A stretch of 58,560 bases of DNA, taken from the IMG/VR virus record IMGVR_UViG_3300020179_000036, positions 1-58,560 of that record, one strand, 5' to 3'. This document shows positions 34,184 through 44,788 of the stretch, piece after piece. Position numbers and translations under genes: made by a program. Each line of letters begins with the position of its first letter. Within the stretch, counting starts at the first letter, position 1. This DNA comes from a virus. The notes under the pieces were generated by a model that had not been told where the DNA came from, made no database searches, and saw only the letters and a list, made by a program, of their open reading frames with translations.

Positions 34184-36997
34184 ATGGCAGACCGTCTTCT
34201 TCCCTTTGGTCAGATCACGCCGGTAGCGCGGCCCATCGGTGCGTTCGTCCAGGCTGCCGACAAGAACATTGCCGGGCCTGCCAAGCCAGCAATGCTTGGC
34301 ACCCCGGATGGGGTCAGCACCCTGCAGATGGGCAGTGGCGGCAGCGTTCAGGGGTACAACCAGTACCAGCAGCTGGCGACTGCTCTTAGCCCGTTCGCCG
34401 AAACGTTGGTGCAGGCAGGCTCCCAGGGCTACCTCTCCTACGCCAAGGGCAAGATCGAGCAGGGCTATTACGACCAGCTCACCCAGCTCAAAAATCAACA
34501 GGCCAAGGCCACGCTGAGCCTGCAAGTGCAGCAGGAGCAAGGCGCTGCCAACGCTGCTGCGCAGATCAACCAGCTGCAGAAAGTTGATCCAGTGGCTTCA
34601 CAGCTGCTGCAGGACTCCAACCCCTGGAGCCTGGTGGGCCGGCGCCGTGCCATGGCTCAAATGGCTGCCGCAGAGGTCGATGACGCTCTGCTTAATGACC
34701 TGGCAATCAACGCTGGCGTTCGAGCTGGCCTGGCGCCTGGCAGTGGTGAGCTGGTCAAGCAGAAGGCCGCCATCACCAATCAGGTCATGGCCTCCTATGG
34801 CCTGTCGGGCGATGAGCTTGAGAGCCAGTTCTACGTCGTGCCTGCCATCAACAAGGCATGGGAGACGTACACCGAGCAGCACCGCAAGCTGTGGAACGAA
34901 GAAACAGCTCGCACCACCACTGAAGCCACGGGTGGCGCAGTCAACGGAGCGCTGGCTCAGATCCTCAAAAAAGGCGTGTCGATGGCTGATGGTTCATTCA
35001 TCACCCGTAGCGATCCACGCTTTGACGCCTTAGCCGGTCTGGTGCTGACCACTCAGATCGACCAAGGCCTGCGGCTGCTGGCTGGCGACAAGAAGAAAGA
35101 AGCAATGCAAACGGTCTACGGGAACCTTGCATTGCTTAGCCGCGACCCTGCAGTGGAAAGCATTGTTCGCGAGATCCGCGTCGGCAATCCTAATGACCCG
35201 CTGGATAAGCGGCCGCGATTTATTGATGCCAACCCAGTGCAGCTGCTGGAGATGCAGAACAAGGGTCTGCAGCTGACGACTCAGAAGTTTGAGCTGCAGC
35301 AGAAGGACAAGGGCCAGCAGATGGACGCTTTCTATTACGGCAAAGATGGCCCTGGTTACCCGGGTGTTGTTGTCGATTCTGAGGATTATCAACAGCGGAT
35401 GGTTAGGGCTAAGAATTACGGCCTGAGCATTGGCTATCTCGACGTTGATAATTACCTAGGGGACAAGGCAACGCAGTCGCAAGGCTTTGCCAGAGCTGCG
35501 TTCAGCATGACTGCTGAAGAACGTGCAGCTGCTGAGAGCTGGGTAGACAACCTTTCGCCTGATGCCCTTTCGCCAAAGAACATCGGCGGTGTTCTTGCGC
35601 AGGCTGATGCCTATGCCATGCGCGAAGGAACGCGTGAGGCTCGTGATCAGCTGCGCCAAAAGCTGCACACGCGCATCAGAGAAAGAGAAAAGTTGTTCAA
35701 CGACATGCCCGAAGGCCTGTTCGGGCAGATTAAGACCGAGATCAAGCAGGACATGGGGCTTGGCCCGATCAAGTCCCTAGATCCCAAAGGCGAGGCCATG
35801 TCGCTGCTGCTGCAGCCAGGCATGACTGTCGGCGGCGCCATGAGCGCAGCGCCCAACAAGCTGGCGGCCTTTGCCATTGATCTTGAGAATCTCTACGTCC
35901 GCCAGGTGATGGCGGGCATGAACGCATGGCGCAAGGACAACCCTGGCGTGGGCCGAATCCCCCCGTCAGCTCAGAACGTCATTGTGAGCCAAGCGGTTGC
36001 CACGGCACGCAAGTCTCCTGAGTACGCCCGGATCTACAGCCAGGCAACGGGGATGAACCCTGGCGAGGTGGGTCAAGGCACCGTTGGCACTGGCCCCAAG
36101 CAAGGCAGCAAACCTGGTCCTGACGTCCGCGGCGTTGACCGCAGCAAGGCCGGCAGCATCCCTGACTCGACCATCAAGGCCTACCAAGCACGGCCGGTGA
36201 TGAGCAAGCCGTGGCTGCACTCAGAGCTGCAGAACCTCAACAACGGCAAGCCTGTCAGCCCTGAGCTCTACAACCTGGCCCGTCGCGCCAACACATCCAC
36301 GACCCGTTATCTGCTCGAGCAGATGACTCGGTTCTATCCCGACCTTGATCAGGACGGGACTGTTACCAAATACCTGCAGCAGCAGCTGATCAGAGAGCGG
36401 CAGGGCAAGACCGTTTCGAGCGCCAACTACAGCAGCTTGGGGCTGGGCATGGTGCCGACTGGATACAACAGCTTCTCGCCAGGCAGCTGGCTGATGCAGA
36501 TGATCATGCCGCCAGCTGCAGCTGCCACGTTGCCGCCTCAGTACAGCGGCGGTGGCAGCCAACCGTATGTAGCCACGGGGCCTACAAGCAAGGGCAGTGG
36601 CGGTCCTGGTTGGGACAAGGTTGTCGCCATGGCTCGCGCCAACGGGGCCAAGTTCCCAGAGCTGGTAGCAGCGCAGTGGGCACTTGAGTCGGACTGGGGA
36701 CGATCCACCAGCGGCCGCAACAACTACTTCGGTCAAAAAGGTTCAGGCACACGCCGCAACACGTGGGAGGTGGTTGGTGGCCAACGGGTCAACACCACAG
36801 CCAGCTTTATGGACTTTGCAAGTCCAAATGAGAGCGTCAGCTACCTGGTAAACAAGTGGTATCAGGGCAGCAACGGGGCAAACAAGGCCAAAACCGTTGA
36901 AGAAGCAGCGCGAATCCTGAAGCAGCGGGGATACGCCACTGATCCCAACTACGTGAACAAGTTGCTGCAAATCATCCGTAGCAACAGGAGGCCCTAA
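34184..36997 (+). CDS. Internal virion protein C, gp15-like, with C-terminal glucosaminidase-like domain
   Basis: 937 aa. Residues 1-790 are the long helical core protein. Residues 805-937 are a lysozyme-like GH73 glucosaminidase domain (KFPELVAAQWALESDWGRS, N..FGQKG, TTASFMDFASPNESVSYLVNKW, RGYATDPNYVNKLLQII), with the probable catalytic Glu in ALES. It resembles the first domain of the phage B endolysin (49326-50318). In T7 the wall-cutting activity sits in gp16 instead. It would open the peptidoglycan locally during DNA ejection. Confidence 0.85.
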   Translation: MADRLLPFGQITPVARPIGAFVQAADKNIAGPAKPAMLGTPDGVSTLQMGSGGSVQGYNQYQQLATALSPFAETLVQAGSQGYLSYAKGKIEQGYYDQLTQLKNQQAKATLSLQVQQEQGAANAAAQINQLQKVDPVASQLLQDSNPWSLVGRRRAMAQMAAAEVDDALLNDLAINAGVRAGLAPGSGELVKQKAAITNQVMASYGLSGDELESQFYVVPAINKAWETYTEQHRKLWNEETARTTTEATGGAVNGALAQILKKGVSMADGSFITRSDPRFDALAGLVLTTQIDQGLRLLAGDKKKEAMQTVYGNLALLSRDPAVESIVREIRVGNPNDPLDKRPRFIDANPVQLLEMQNKGLQLTTQKFELQQKDKGQQMDAFYYGKDGPGYPGVVVDSEDYQQRMVRAKNYGLSIGYLDVDNYLGDKATQSQGFARAAFSMTAEERAAAESWVDNLSPDALSPKNIGGVLAQADAYAMREGTREARDQLRQKLHTRIREREKLFNDMPEGLFGQIKTEIKQDMGLGPIKSLDPKGEAMSLLLQPGMTVGGAMSAAPNKLAAFAIDLENLYVRQVMAGMNAWRKDNPGVGRIPPSAQNVIVSQAVATARKSPEYARIYSQATGMNPGEVGQGTVGTGPKQGSKPGPDVRGVDRSKAGSIPDSTIKAYQARPVMSKPWLHSELQNLNNGKPVSPELYNLARRANTSTTRYLLEQMTRFYPDLDQDGTVTKYLQQQLIRERQGKTVSSANYSSLGLGMVPTGYNSFSPGSWLMQMIMPPAAAATLPPQYSGGGSQPYVATGPTSKGSGGPGWDKVVAMARANGAKFPELVAAQWALESDWGRSTSGRNNYFGQKGSGTRRNTWEVVGGQRVNTTASFMDFASPNESVSYLVNKWYQGSNGANKAKTVEEAARILKQRGYATDPNYVNKLLQIIRSNRRP

Positions 36998-37000
36998 TCC

Positions 37001-39880
37001 ATGCCCAAGTTCAATCTGGCCCCTCTGTCTGATGACCTTAACCCGGTGTTTCCGCCGGCCTCACCGCCCAAGGCAACGCGGGCGCAGATGAATCAATCGC
37101 TGGAGAACCGGCTGGGCCCGCTTAGGCCGTTGGGCCAGCTGATGAACACCCTGGCGTCGCCTGACACCAAGGCAGGCATCGTCACGGGGCCAATCAATGC
37201 GGTCAGCAAGTTGACCAATGCCTTAGGCGATCTGATCCAGCGCAAGCCAATCGACACCAAGGACGCTTTCCAGATCACCCCTGCGCAAACCCGTGCCGTC
37301 AACCCATTCCGTATGGGTTACGGCAGCGAGGTCACCCCTGCTGATGAAGCGGGCCTGCAGGTGGGTGGAGTGATCGGCGCCGAAATGCTGGGTGCCGTCA
37401 CAGGCACGGCCATTGTCAACCGTATCAAGCAAACAGGTACTGCTATCCGTGCAGCGCAAGCGCTGAAGGCGACCCCGGCAGTGCGGCGTCTTGCCGTTGC
37501 TCAGTCGGTCAACCCTGCACTGCGCACCGGCCTTGGGTTGGCCAAGAACGCTGGCGAGGCGGTCACGGCCACTGCACTAGCAGCGCCATTTATTGATCAG
37601 GACCAGGGCAATCTCAGCAACCTGGGCGACAACTTGATTTTTGATCCCACCGACACCAAAGGCGTTCCGTTGATACGTGGAGTTCGGCCGGGCGAAACAG
37701 GCTTCCGACTTCCTGGACGCGCAGAAGAGACCGACAACTATTTCCAAAAGCTGGGCAAAGGCTTGATTGTTGAGGGGCTTGCTCTGCCTCTGTCGGTGAT
37801 TGGCCTGGGCTCCTTGGCCGGGCCCACCCGCCGCTTGATGGCTGGCAATGGCATCCAGGCCTTAGACGAGCTGGCTCAAACAGAGCTGGCGCCGTACATG
37901 CCCAAGGCAATGGCGGGCCCTGCTTTGCCCCCGGCTGCTGAACAAGGGCAGCTGCCCCCCTGGCAGGGCGGTGGGGCCTTGGTGCCCGCAGAACCTGCAG
38001 GGCAACTGGTGCCGCATGGCTCAGCCATTGAGCGCCAGCTGGACGAGTCCACGATGATCCGGCAAGTCAGCCAGCAACGTGACTGGCTGCAGCAGCAGGG
38101 CCTGGTTGAGCAGGGCGAGCTGGGTCAGCTCGAGCTAAACGTGGGTCAAGCCGTTGATCCTGAAATCCGGCTGCAGATTCGCCAGCTGCAAACCCAGCGC
38201 GGCCAGCTGGTGAAAGCCATGCAGGACACGCCTGATCAGCTGGATCAAATCGAGGCCCAGCTGGTTGAGGTCGATAAACAGATCGCTGATCTCAACCTGA
38301 CCAGCACCACTGATGAGTTCCTGGCCCCACGCTCGGGGGTGCAGGGGGAGTTTGACCTGGCGGACCCCCGGCCAGAGATCGACACCTACCTGGCTTACCT
38401 GGACGAGCTGGACGACCAGCAGCTGCGGCAGGTTCACAGCCGCGTCTACCGCCAGGCAGGGCAAGAGCGCAACGCACAAGAGCTCGGTCAATCCCAGGCC
38501 CAGATCCAAACCATCAACGACCGCATTGCTGAAATTCAGTCCCGTGCTGATGACGGCAACCTCACCCCGACCGGGGCCAAGCGGCTGCTGAGTCGGGCGC
38601 AGAAAGAGCTGGATGCAGCTCAGCTAAAAGTCACCTCCCTGCAAGCGCGGTCACGTGTGCCTGAGACCTTGGTGGGCGATCAGCTGGAGATGGCCCTGCC
38701 GCAACAGCTGGGGCTGAACCTGGCTGATGAAATCCAGCTGCCTCCGTTCCGTGATCTGGCCGCCACCGCCAGTGAGTACGGCTACCGGACGCCTGATGAC
38801 TACCGCAATGCCCTGCAGGGCTGGAACCGTGACCAGCTGCGCCGGCTGGCAATGCCGGACTCAAGCCCAGAGGTGGCCGCCCTAGTCAAAGCCCGCACGG
38901 GCCGCCGGGTGTGGAACGCCAAGAAGCAGGACATTGTTGATGCCCTGGTGGAGATCAGCCAGCGCCGCGGGCGTTACCTGCCGCCTGAGCCGCCAACGCC
39001 TGAGCAAGGTGCCCTGCAGTTGACCACCAACCCAGCTGGTGGCGACGCCCCGCTGCTGGATGTGCCGGCAAACCTGGATGTGCCTGGCATCAGCCGGACC
39101 CTTGATGCCGATGGCAATGAGGTGATCGTGCCGATGGTGAACTACCAGGCACGCGGCATCGACGCTGAGACCCGCACTCGGCTCAAGCGGGAAATCCTGC
39201 AGCGAGCCATTGATAACGGCGAGGTGCAAGCGCCGGTGTCACCACTGCCCAAGCGGCCTGAGGGCCCTGAGTTCTTCCAGCAAGGACAGTTCATTGACGA
39301 TCTTTTGGCTGATGAAAGCGGCCAGCTGCCGATGCAGTTTCTGAATGACCAACTGCCGATCTACAAGGCTGGCGGCAAGAACGCTGACTCACTCATTGAC
39401 GAGATGCGCTTGCGGTACGAGTACCAAGTGATGGATGCTGAAGCGCAGCGTGTGCAGCGTCAGGCATGGCTGGCCGATCGCGGCTGGGACACCATGACTT
39501 GGGAAGAAAAGAAGAAGCTGGGCATCCTCGGGGAGGGGTTTTATGCCCTGCAACGCACTGAGTTTGCTGGTGCTGTTGATCGTGTCCGTGATGCAACGCC
39601 GCAATTCAACCCTGAGCTAACGCCAACGCCACCACGCAAGGCCAACACTTACGAGTGGACGCCTGAAGGCACGGCAATGAAAGAGCCTGCCAAAGCGCCT
39701 GAAACACCCACTCAAGCCCCGGCGAGCAAGCGTCAGGCAACAGCTGAAGCAGCATCCGCGCGGGCCAAAGCAAGGCAGCTGAAAGTGCAGCAGCAGAGGG
39801 CTGCGATGCAAGGCAAAGAGCTGGACAATGAGATTGCAAAACTTGAGCGCAAGATTGCGGAGGGCAGCTGCAATGGCTGA
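37001..39880 (+). CDS. Internal virion protein D, first part of a split gp16-like protein
   Basis: 959 aa. A helical protein with hydrophobic stretches near residues 120-200 and 250-280 and a Gln/Leu-rich coiled coil at 330-560. The C-terminus is Lys/Ala/Gln-rich (KARQLKVQQQRAAMQGKELDNEIAKLERKI). It overlaps 39873-43202 by 8 bp, so together they take the place of one T7 gp16 (1318 aa) but total about 2070 residues. No catalytic motif seen. Confidence 0.75.
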   Translation: MPKFNLAPLSDDLNPVFPPASPPKATRAQMNQSLENRLGPLRPLGQLMNTLASPDTKAGIVTGPINAVSKLTNALGDLIQRKPIDTKDAFQITPAQTRAVNPFRMGYGSEVTPADEAGLQVGGVIGAEMLGAVTGTAIVNRIKQTGTAIRAAQALKATPAVRRLAVAQSVNPALRTGLGLAKNAGEAVTATALAAPFIDQDQGNLSNLGDNLIFDPTDTKGVPLIRGVRPGETGFRLPGRAEETDNYFQKLGKGLIVEGLALPLSVIGLGSLAGPTRRLMAGNGIQALDELAQTELAPYMPKAMAGPALPPAAEQGQLPPWQGGGALVPAEPAGQLVPHGSAIERQLDESTMIRQVSQQRDWLQQQGLVEQGELGQLELNVGQAVDPEIRLQIRQLQTQRGQLVKAMQDTPDQLDQIEAQLVEVDKQIADLNLTSTTDEFLAPRSGVQGEFDLADPRPEIDTYLAYLDELDDQQLRQVHSRVYRQAGQERNAQELGQSQAQIQTINDRIAEIQSRADDGNLTPTGAKRLLSRAQKELDAAQLKVTSLQARSRVPETLVGDQLEMALPQQLGLNLADEIQLPPFRDLAATASEYGYRTPDDYRNALQGWNRDQLRRLAMPDSSPEVAALVKARTGRRVWNAKKQDIVDALVEISQRRGRYLPPEPPTPEQGALQLTTNPAGGDAPLLDVPANLDVPGISRTLDADGNEVIVPMVNYQARGIDAETRTRLKREILQRAIDNGEVQAPVSPLPKRPEGPEFFQQGQFIDDLLADESGQLPMQFLNDQLPIYKAGGKNADSLIDEMRLRYEYQVMDAEAQRVQRQAWLADRGWDTMTWEEKKKLGILGEGFYALQRTEFAGAVDRVRDATPQFNPELTPTPPRKANTYEWTPEGTAMKEPAKAPETPTQAPASKRQATAEAASARAKARQLKVQQQRAAMQGKELDNEIAKLERKIAEGSCNG

Positions 39881-42800
39881 TTGCTTTGATCTAGAGAAGC
39901 AGCTGCAAACTCTTCGCGAGCAGAAGGCCGCCAATGAAGCGGTGCAGCGTCGGCTGGCTGGTGAACTGAATCAAGCAGTTGCCAATCAGCTCGAGCCAAA
40001 GCCGGTTCGCTTCAGGATGCTTTCAGGCGACAAGCTCGAGATCAACCCACAAAGGTTCTGGAACCAGGTTGAACGCGATGCGTTGGCCATGGATGAGGAG
40101 GCGATTGGCCAAGCCGTCCGCGCTGGATTTGAGAAGCAAGCCAGGCCGATTGGTAGCAAAGGCCTGAACATCAACTACGCCCAGCTGCCCTTTGGCGAAG
40201 AGAACCTAGGCAAGCTGCTCGAGGTGTTGGCGCTTAAGCGCAATGCCAGCGAGAAGGGCGTTGAGCTGAGGCGGCCTTACACCGCAGGTGTTGCCGACGC
40301 TCAGTTCCGCCTGGTGGCCATGGCCTATGGCGCAGAGCCTGGGGCACTATTTGACGCCATGAAACGCAAGCTGGCGGGCATTGATGAGCTGCCGGTCAAC
40401 GCTTACATCGTCAACCGCGTGAAGATGGATGCGGTCCGCTCCTACGCGGATGCGCTGGATGAGGCTTCTGAGCTGATGAAGCTCGGCGCTTTGGACGATG
40501 CGGCCAAGACCAGCCTGGCCAACATCGCTCAATGGGCTCATGCGTTTGAGCAGTTTGACAACCAGGTGTCACGCAAGATCGCTCAAGCGCTACGCACCCG
40601 GCAGTTTGGCGACTGGGCGAACGAAAACATTTTCATAAAGTTCGACAAGGACGTCAGCCTTCTCACGCTTGATGAAATCAAAGCTGGCAGTTTGCTGGCC
40701 CAGGTAGAAGACGCGATTGCATCGGGCGACCCCCTTAAGCTAAAGCGCCTGGCCACAGCCAAGCGGCTTGACGAGCTGGCCGGGCGTTCACTCAACGAGC
40801 CCAACTTCATGACCCAGGTGCGGGTCTTGAACACCTACCGCAAGGACAACCTGTTTAGCGGTGTAGCCACCTGGCTGGTGCGCAACCCGACGTCGATCCT
40901 GGTCAGCGCCAACTACGGCCTGGAGGACATTGCAGAAGGCGCTCTGAAGTTCGGCATCAAGGCTGAGCTGGGCGCCATGGGCCATGCCTTCCGCTCGGTG
41001 CAGCAGGGCATGAGCACAGCTTGGTTAAACGCCTGGGACAACTTTGCCTATGGCAAGAAGACCTTTGACGTGAACAACTACGCCGAGCTGTCGGACGACA
41101 TTCTTGAGCAGACCAAGAACACGGTGAATCGAGATCTCAATGATGCTTGGGAACTATTTACCAGCCCGAGCTACCACTTCAAAACGGCGGGAACTGGGAC
41201 GGTAGTAACGTTCATGAACCTGATGAACTTGGGCTTCCGCAAGCTGCTGGGGGCGGGGGTTGAGCAGTTGACCGGCACCAGCGCTGGCTACACCCCGTCA
41301 TTCCGCCTGCTGAACGGTGGCGATGAGGTGATCAGGAAGATGAGCTTTGACTGGAAGGTCAACCATGAGGCCTGGCTGCGAGCTGCCAAAGAAGCCGAGG
41401 GTGTCGTGGAGCAAGGCGGCCAGCGGGCAGATCGCAACTGGATTCGTCAGCGGGCTGATCAGCTGGCCGAGAAGGCTGTCTTCAGTGGCCTAATGACCGA
41501 TGACGAGTTGGCCAAGCTGCGCCTACGAGAGCTTGGTGCCACAGCCGGCGACATGGACAACGAGGAGCTGCGGCTCCTGATGTTCAACAACCTGCACGGC
41601 ACACCCAATGCAGCCGATGAGCTGGGCAAATTGGGTGTTGAGCGGGGCAACCAGGTCACCTTTACTCAGGCCCTGGACGACCGTTTTACCCAAGGCGTGC
41701 AGTTGATGCGCAGCAACCCGTTGGTCGGGTGGGTCATGCCTGTGTGGCGAGTGCCGGCCAACGGCATGAAGTGGATGTTTGGCCACGACATGTACGTCCA
41801 AATCCCCAAGCAGCTTTATCTCGAGCTCAAGAACGCCTTGGGTGATGGCGGCTATGCGCGGCCTGGCAGCGACTCCTTTGGCAAGTTTTGGGAAGCCGGT
41901 GCCGTTGACTCGGATCTTCTGGCCAAAAGCAGGGCCTCGTTCCTATCTTCTTTAGCCCTGGCCAGCACCACACAGTTGCTGTGGGAGGCGGGCATCTTCA
42001 GCGACGGCGGGCCAACAAAAGAGGAGGACAGGGATCGTTTGGGCCCCACCTTTAGGCCGTACTCTTTCTCGCTGACCTATGGCGCCAATGAAGCCGTTAG
42101 CAAAATGTCTGGTGGATCAATCGATTTAATTGATCTGATGGGTCTGCAGGCAGACCTGCTGCGTGCACGACACGAAGGCCGAGTGGACAACAACAGCTTC
42201 ACTACACACATGGGGGGCATTGTTCATGCTTACGCTCGCATGGTTATGAACAAGGCATCTTTGACAGGTATTTCCTCCATAATCAATGCTTTAGTAAGGG
42301 CTGGCCGCGGCGGTGACGTGGACTGGGCTGGTGAGCTGGGCAAGCAGATGAACGGCATCCTGCCGCTTTCTGGCCTATTCACCTCCGCGTCCAGGGGCTT
42401 CAACGATCCCAATGAAACGGTTGCCAAGCGGCGTGAGCTCACCCCAGCCGAATACCAAGCACTAAAGCAAGACCCCAACTGGGAAATCTTTAGCAACATT
42501 GCCAGCCGGATCTTCAAGGACTACCCGATCCTTGGTCAGCTGGTGCCTCCTCAGCGGGAAGACAGAGATTGGCTGGGCGATCGGATCGAGCGGCCGCTGG
42601 GCCTGTCAGTGGACGAGACCATTCCCTTCATGCCGGTAATTGTGCCCAAGAGCCCGCTGCGAGATTGGTTGGCTCAGCACGGCCTGGGCATGAAGCCTCG
42701 CCCCGAGGGCCGCGTTTCAGAAGGCCTGCCGGTGCCGACCAACATGACCAAGCCGCAAGAGGCCACCTACAGGGAGGCAATGCGCACCATTCCTGGAGCG

Positions 42801-43202
42801 ATCCCTGCAGCAGCTGTGCTCGGTGCTGGCAATGCCACGATTAACGTGGGCACTGCGGTGTTCTCTGTTGACAGCTACGTGCAGGGACGGACGCTTAAGC
42901 AAGCGCTGGACAAGCTGCGTCAGGATCCTGAATACAACCTAGAGCTCAACAGCCCTGGTGGCCCCAGTCTGGTCACCCAGCCCGGGAAAGCCTTGAGCGA
43001 CAGAAGAGGTAGCGTGAATGATCCTCGCGGTGTCTACAAGGTGTTTGATGCGGTTGTCACCTACTACGACAAGCTCGGACTTCAAGAAATGGTCCGTCAA
43101 CACCCTGAGTTTCAGGAGATGGCATTGGCCAACTTGCGTGCCCGCAACGGCAATGTTCGAGCTCGTCTTGAAGCCAGCCCGCTAGGCCTTGGCCGGAAGT
43201 AG
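39873..43202 (+). CDS. Internal virion protein D, second part of a split gp16-like protein (phage A)
   Basis: 1109 aa. An N-terminal coiled coil, an Ala/Leu-rich middle with a hydrophobic segment (NPTSILVSANYGLEDIAEGALKFG), and a C-terminus with repeated NDP/Pro-rich turns. It lies directly before the tail fibre, as does the phage B gene at 2-3244. The ATG at 39873 overlaps the previous gene by 8 bp and is preferred to the upstream GTG-type start. Confidence 0.78.
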   Translation: MADCFDLEKQLQTLREQKAANEAVQRRLAGELNQAVANQLEPKPVRFRMLSGDKLEINPQRFWNQVERDALAMDEEAIGQAVRAGFEKQARPIGSKGLNINYAQLPFGEENLGKLLEVLALKRNASEKGVELRRPYTAGVADAQFRLVAMAYGAEPGALFDAMKRKLAGIDELPVNAYIVNRVKMDAVRSYADALDEASELMKLGALDDAAKTSLANIAQWAHAFEQFDNQVSRKIAQALRTRQFGDWANENIFIKFDKDVSLLTLDEIKAGSLLAQVEDAIASGDPLKLKRLATAKRLDELAGRSLNEPNFMTQVRVLNTYRKDNLFSGVATWLVRNPTSILVSANYGLEDIAEGALKFGIKAELGAMGHAFRSVQQGMSTAWLNAWDNFAYGKKTFDVNNYAELSDDILEQTKNTVNRDLNDAWELFTSPSYHFKTAGTGTVVTFMNLMNLGFRKLLGAGVEQLTGTSAGYTPSFRLLNGGDEVIRKMSFDWKVNHEAWLRAAKEAEGVVEQGGQRADRNWIRQRADQLAEKAVFSGLMTDDELAKLRLRELGATAGDMDNEELRLLMFNNLHGTPNAADELGKLGVERGNQVTFTQALDDRFTQGVQLMRSNPLVGWVMPVWRVPANGMKWMFGHDMYVQIPKQLYLELKNALGDGGYARPGSDSFGKFWEAGAVDSDLLAKSRASFLSSLALASTTQLLWEAGIFSDGGPTKEEDRDRLGPTFRPYSFSLTYGANEAVSKMSGGSIDLIDLMGLQADLLRARHEGRVDNNSFTTHMGGIVHAYARMVMNKASLTGISSIINALVRAGRGGDVDWAGELGKQMNGILPLSGLFTSASRGFNDPNETVAKRRELTPAEYQALKQDPNWEIFSNIASRIFKDYPILGQLVPPQREDRDWLGDRIERPLGLSVDETIPFMPVIVPKSPLRDWLAQHGLGMKPRPEGRVSEGLPVPTNMTKPQEATYREAMRTIPGAIPAAAVLGAGNATINVGTAVFSVDSYVQGRTLKQALDKLRQDPEYNLELNSPGGPSLVTQPGKALSDRRGSVNDPRGVYKVFDAVVTYYDKLGLQEMVRQHPEFQEMALANLRARNGNVRARLEASPLGLGRK

Positions 43203-43244
43203 CCAAGCCAATAACATGAGGACTGCACAGGTGCAGACCTGCTC

Positions 43245-44786
43245 GTGGCACTTTCTTACGCCCAGTACGCCGGCAACGGGTCCACGACGACCTTCTCGGT
43301 CCCGTTTCCGTACATCCTGAAAGCTCACGTCAAGCTCTACACCGGATACAACATCCTCACTGGTGCTTACACGTCGCAGCTGGTTGACGGCACGAATTAC
43401 AACTGGACGAGCGGCACGCAAATCCAGGTAACTGCTGCACCGGCAAATGGTGTCACGCTCACGGTACTGCGTGATACGCCGGATGCAGCGCAGTTGGTGC
43501 CCTGGCAAGACGGCTCCAACCTGACCGCTGCCGACCTCAATAACGCCGACCTGCAGAACCTGTACGTCGTCCAGGAGCAGCAGGACCGTAACGACTCGGG
43601 CGCTGCTGCAGCTGTGGCGGCGCAGACTGCAGCGAGTACGGCAACGGCCGCGGCGACGGCAGCCACAACTGCGGCCAATACCGCCAACGCAACGGCGGCA
43701 GCCGCGACAACTGCGGCCGCCAACGCCACGACTGCCGCCAACGCCAGTACGGCCGCATCGACGCAGGCGATTGCCGACAGCCAGACAGCGCTGACTCAAA
43801 GCGCACAGGCCGTCTCAACGGCGAACACCGCCTCTAGCAACGCTGCGGCGGCAGTTAGCACAGCCAACAATGCATCAGCAGCTGCAGCAGCTGCAGTTAA
43901 TACGGCTAACAATGCCTCTGCTGCAGTTGGAGCTGCAACTACAACTGCCAATAACGCAGCGGCTGCTGTGGCGGCAGCTACTTCTGCGGCAAACGGGGCT
44001 GTCAATACCGCAAACGCGGCCAATGCCACAGCAAATACAGCACTAGGCAACAGCCAAACAGCAATTACTACAGCCAACAACGCCTCTACTGCGGCAAGTA
44101 ACGCAACGACTACCGCTAACAACGCTTCTGCTACCGCTAACAACGCTTCTACAGCAGCAAATAACGCTGTTGGCACAGCAAACGCTGCAGCAGCAGCTGT
44201 AGCTAATGCACTTCTCTATGACGTTGTTGCCAACGTAGCTGCAATACCAGCCAACCCTGCAAACAACAAAGCTGTTGAAGTAACAAACAGCACAAACATT
44301 CAAGCATTTTCGCCACTTGCGGGACTGCCTGCGGGCTTTGTTGGAGCTAGTGGCCTGAGCGTGCGGATTGTTTATTCAGCTGCAGGCGCGACGTGGAATT
44401 TTATTCAGTATTTCCCCAACGATCCAGAAAGCCGTTACTTGAAATTATCTGGCGGCACTTTGACTGGCGCTATTACTGGAACACAAACTGGCAACATTAT
44501 TCCTTTTTATTTTGATACTTACGCTGGACTGCCATCGGCATCTACTTACCACGGTGCCGTTGCTCACGCTCATGACACCGGAGGGTTGTACTACGCCCAT
44601 GGCGGGCAATGGGTCCAACTGGCGGTGGCTGGAGCTTCTGCAGGGGCAATTATTGAAAATCAACAAACGATCAATAGTAGCTACACCTTGTCAGCGGGCT
44701 ACAATGGCTCATCAGTAGGACCTGTTACGGTAGCCGCTGGGGTTTCGGTGACAGTTCCCGCCAATGCCGTCTGGGCAATTCTCTAG
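43245..44786 (+). CDS. Tail fibre protein, copy 2
   Basis: 513 aa from GTG. Residues 1-110 are a gp17-like tail-binding domain (YAGNGSTTTFSVPFPYILKAHV) different in sequence from that of copy 1. Residues 120-320 are an Ala/Thr/Asn stalk, about 39 residues longer in total than copy 1. From about residue 199 on it is nearly identical to copy 1, differing at only a few residues (for example FYFDTYAG against FYFNTYAG). Confidence 0.9.
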   Translation: MALSYAQYAGNGSTTTFSVPFPYILKAHVKLYTGYNILTGAYTSQLVDGTNYNWTSGTQIQVTAAPANGVTLTVLRDTPDAAQLVPWQDGSNLTAADLNNADLQNLYVVQEQQDRNDSGAAAAVAAQTAASTATAAATAATTAANTANATAAAATTAAANATTAANASTAASTQAIADSQTALTQSAQAVSTANTASSNAAAAVSTANNASAAAAAAVNTANNASAAVGAATTTANNAAAAVAAATSAANGAVNTANAANATANTALGNSQTAITTANNASTAASNATTTANNASATANNASTAANNAVGTANAAAAAVANALLYDVVANVAAIPANPANNKAVEVTNSTNIQAFSPLAGLPAGFVGASGLSVRIVYSAAGATWNFIQYFPNDPESRYLKLSGGTLTGAITGTQTGNIIPFYFDTYAGLPSASTYHGAVAHAHDTGGLYYAHGGQWVQLAVAGASAGAIIENQQTINSSYTLSAGYNGSSVGPVTVAAGVSVTVPANAVWAIL

Positions 44787-44788
44787 CC

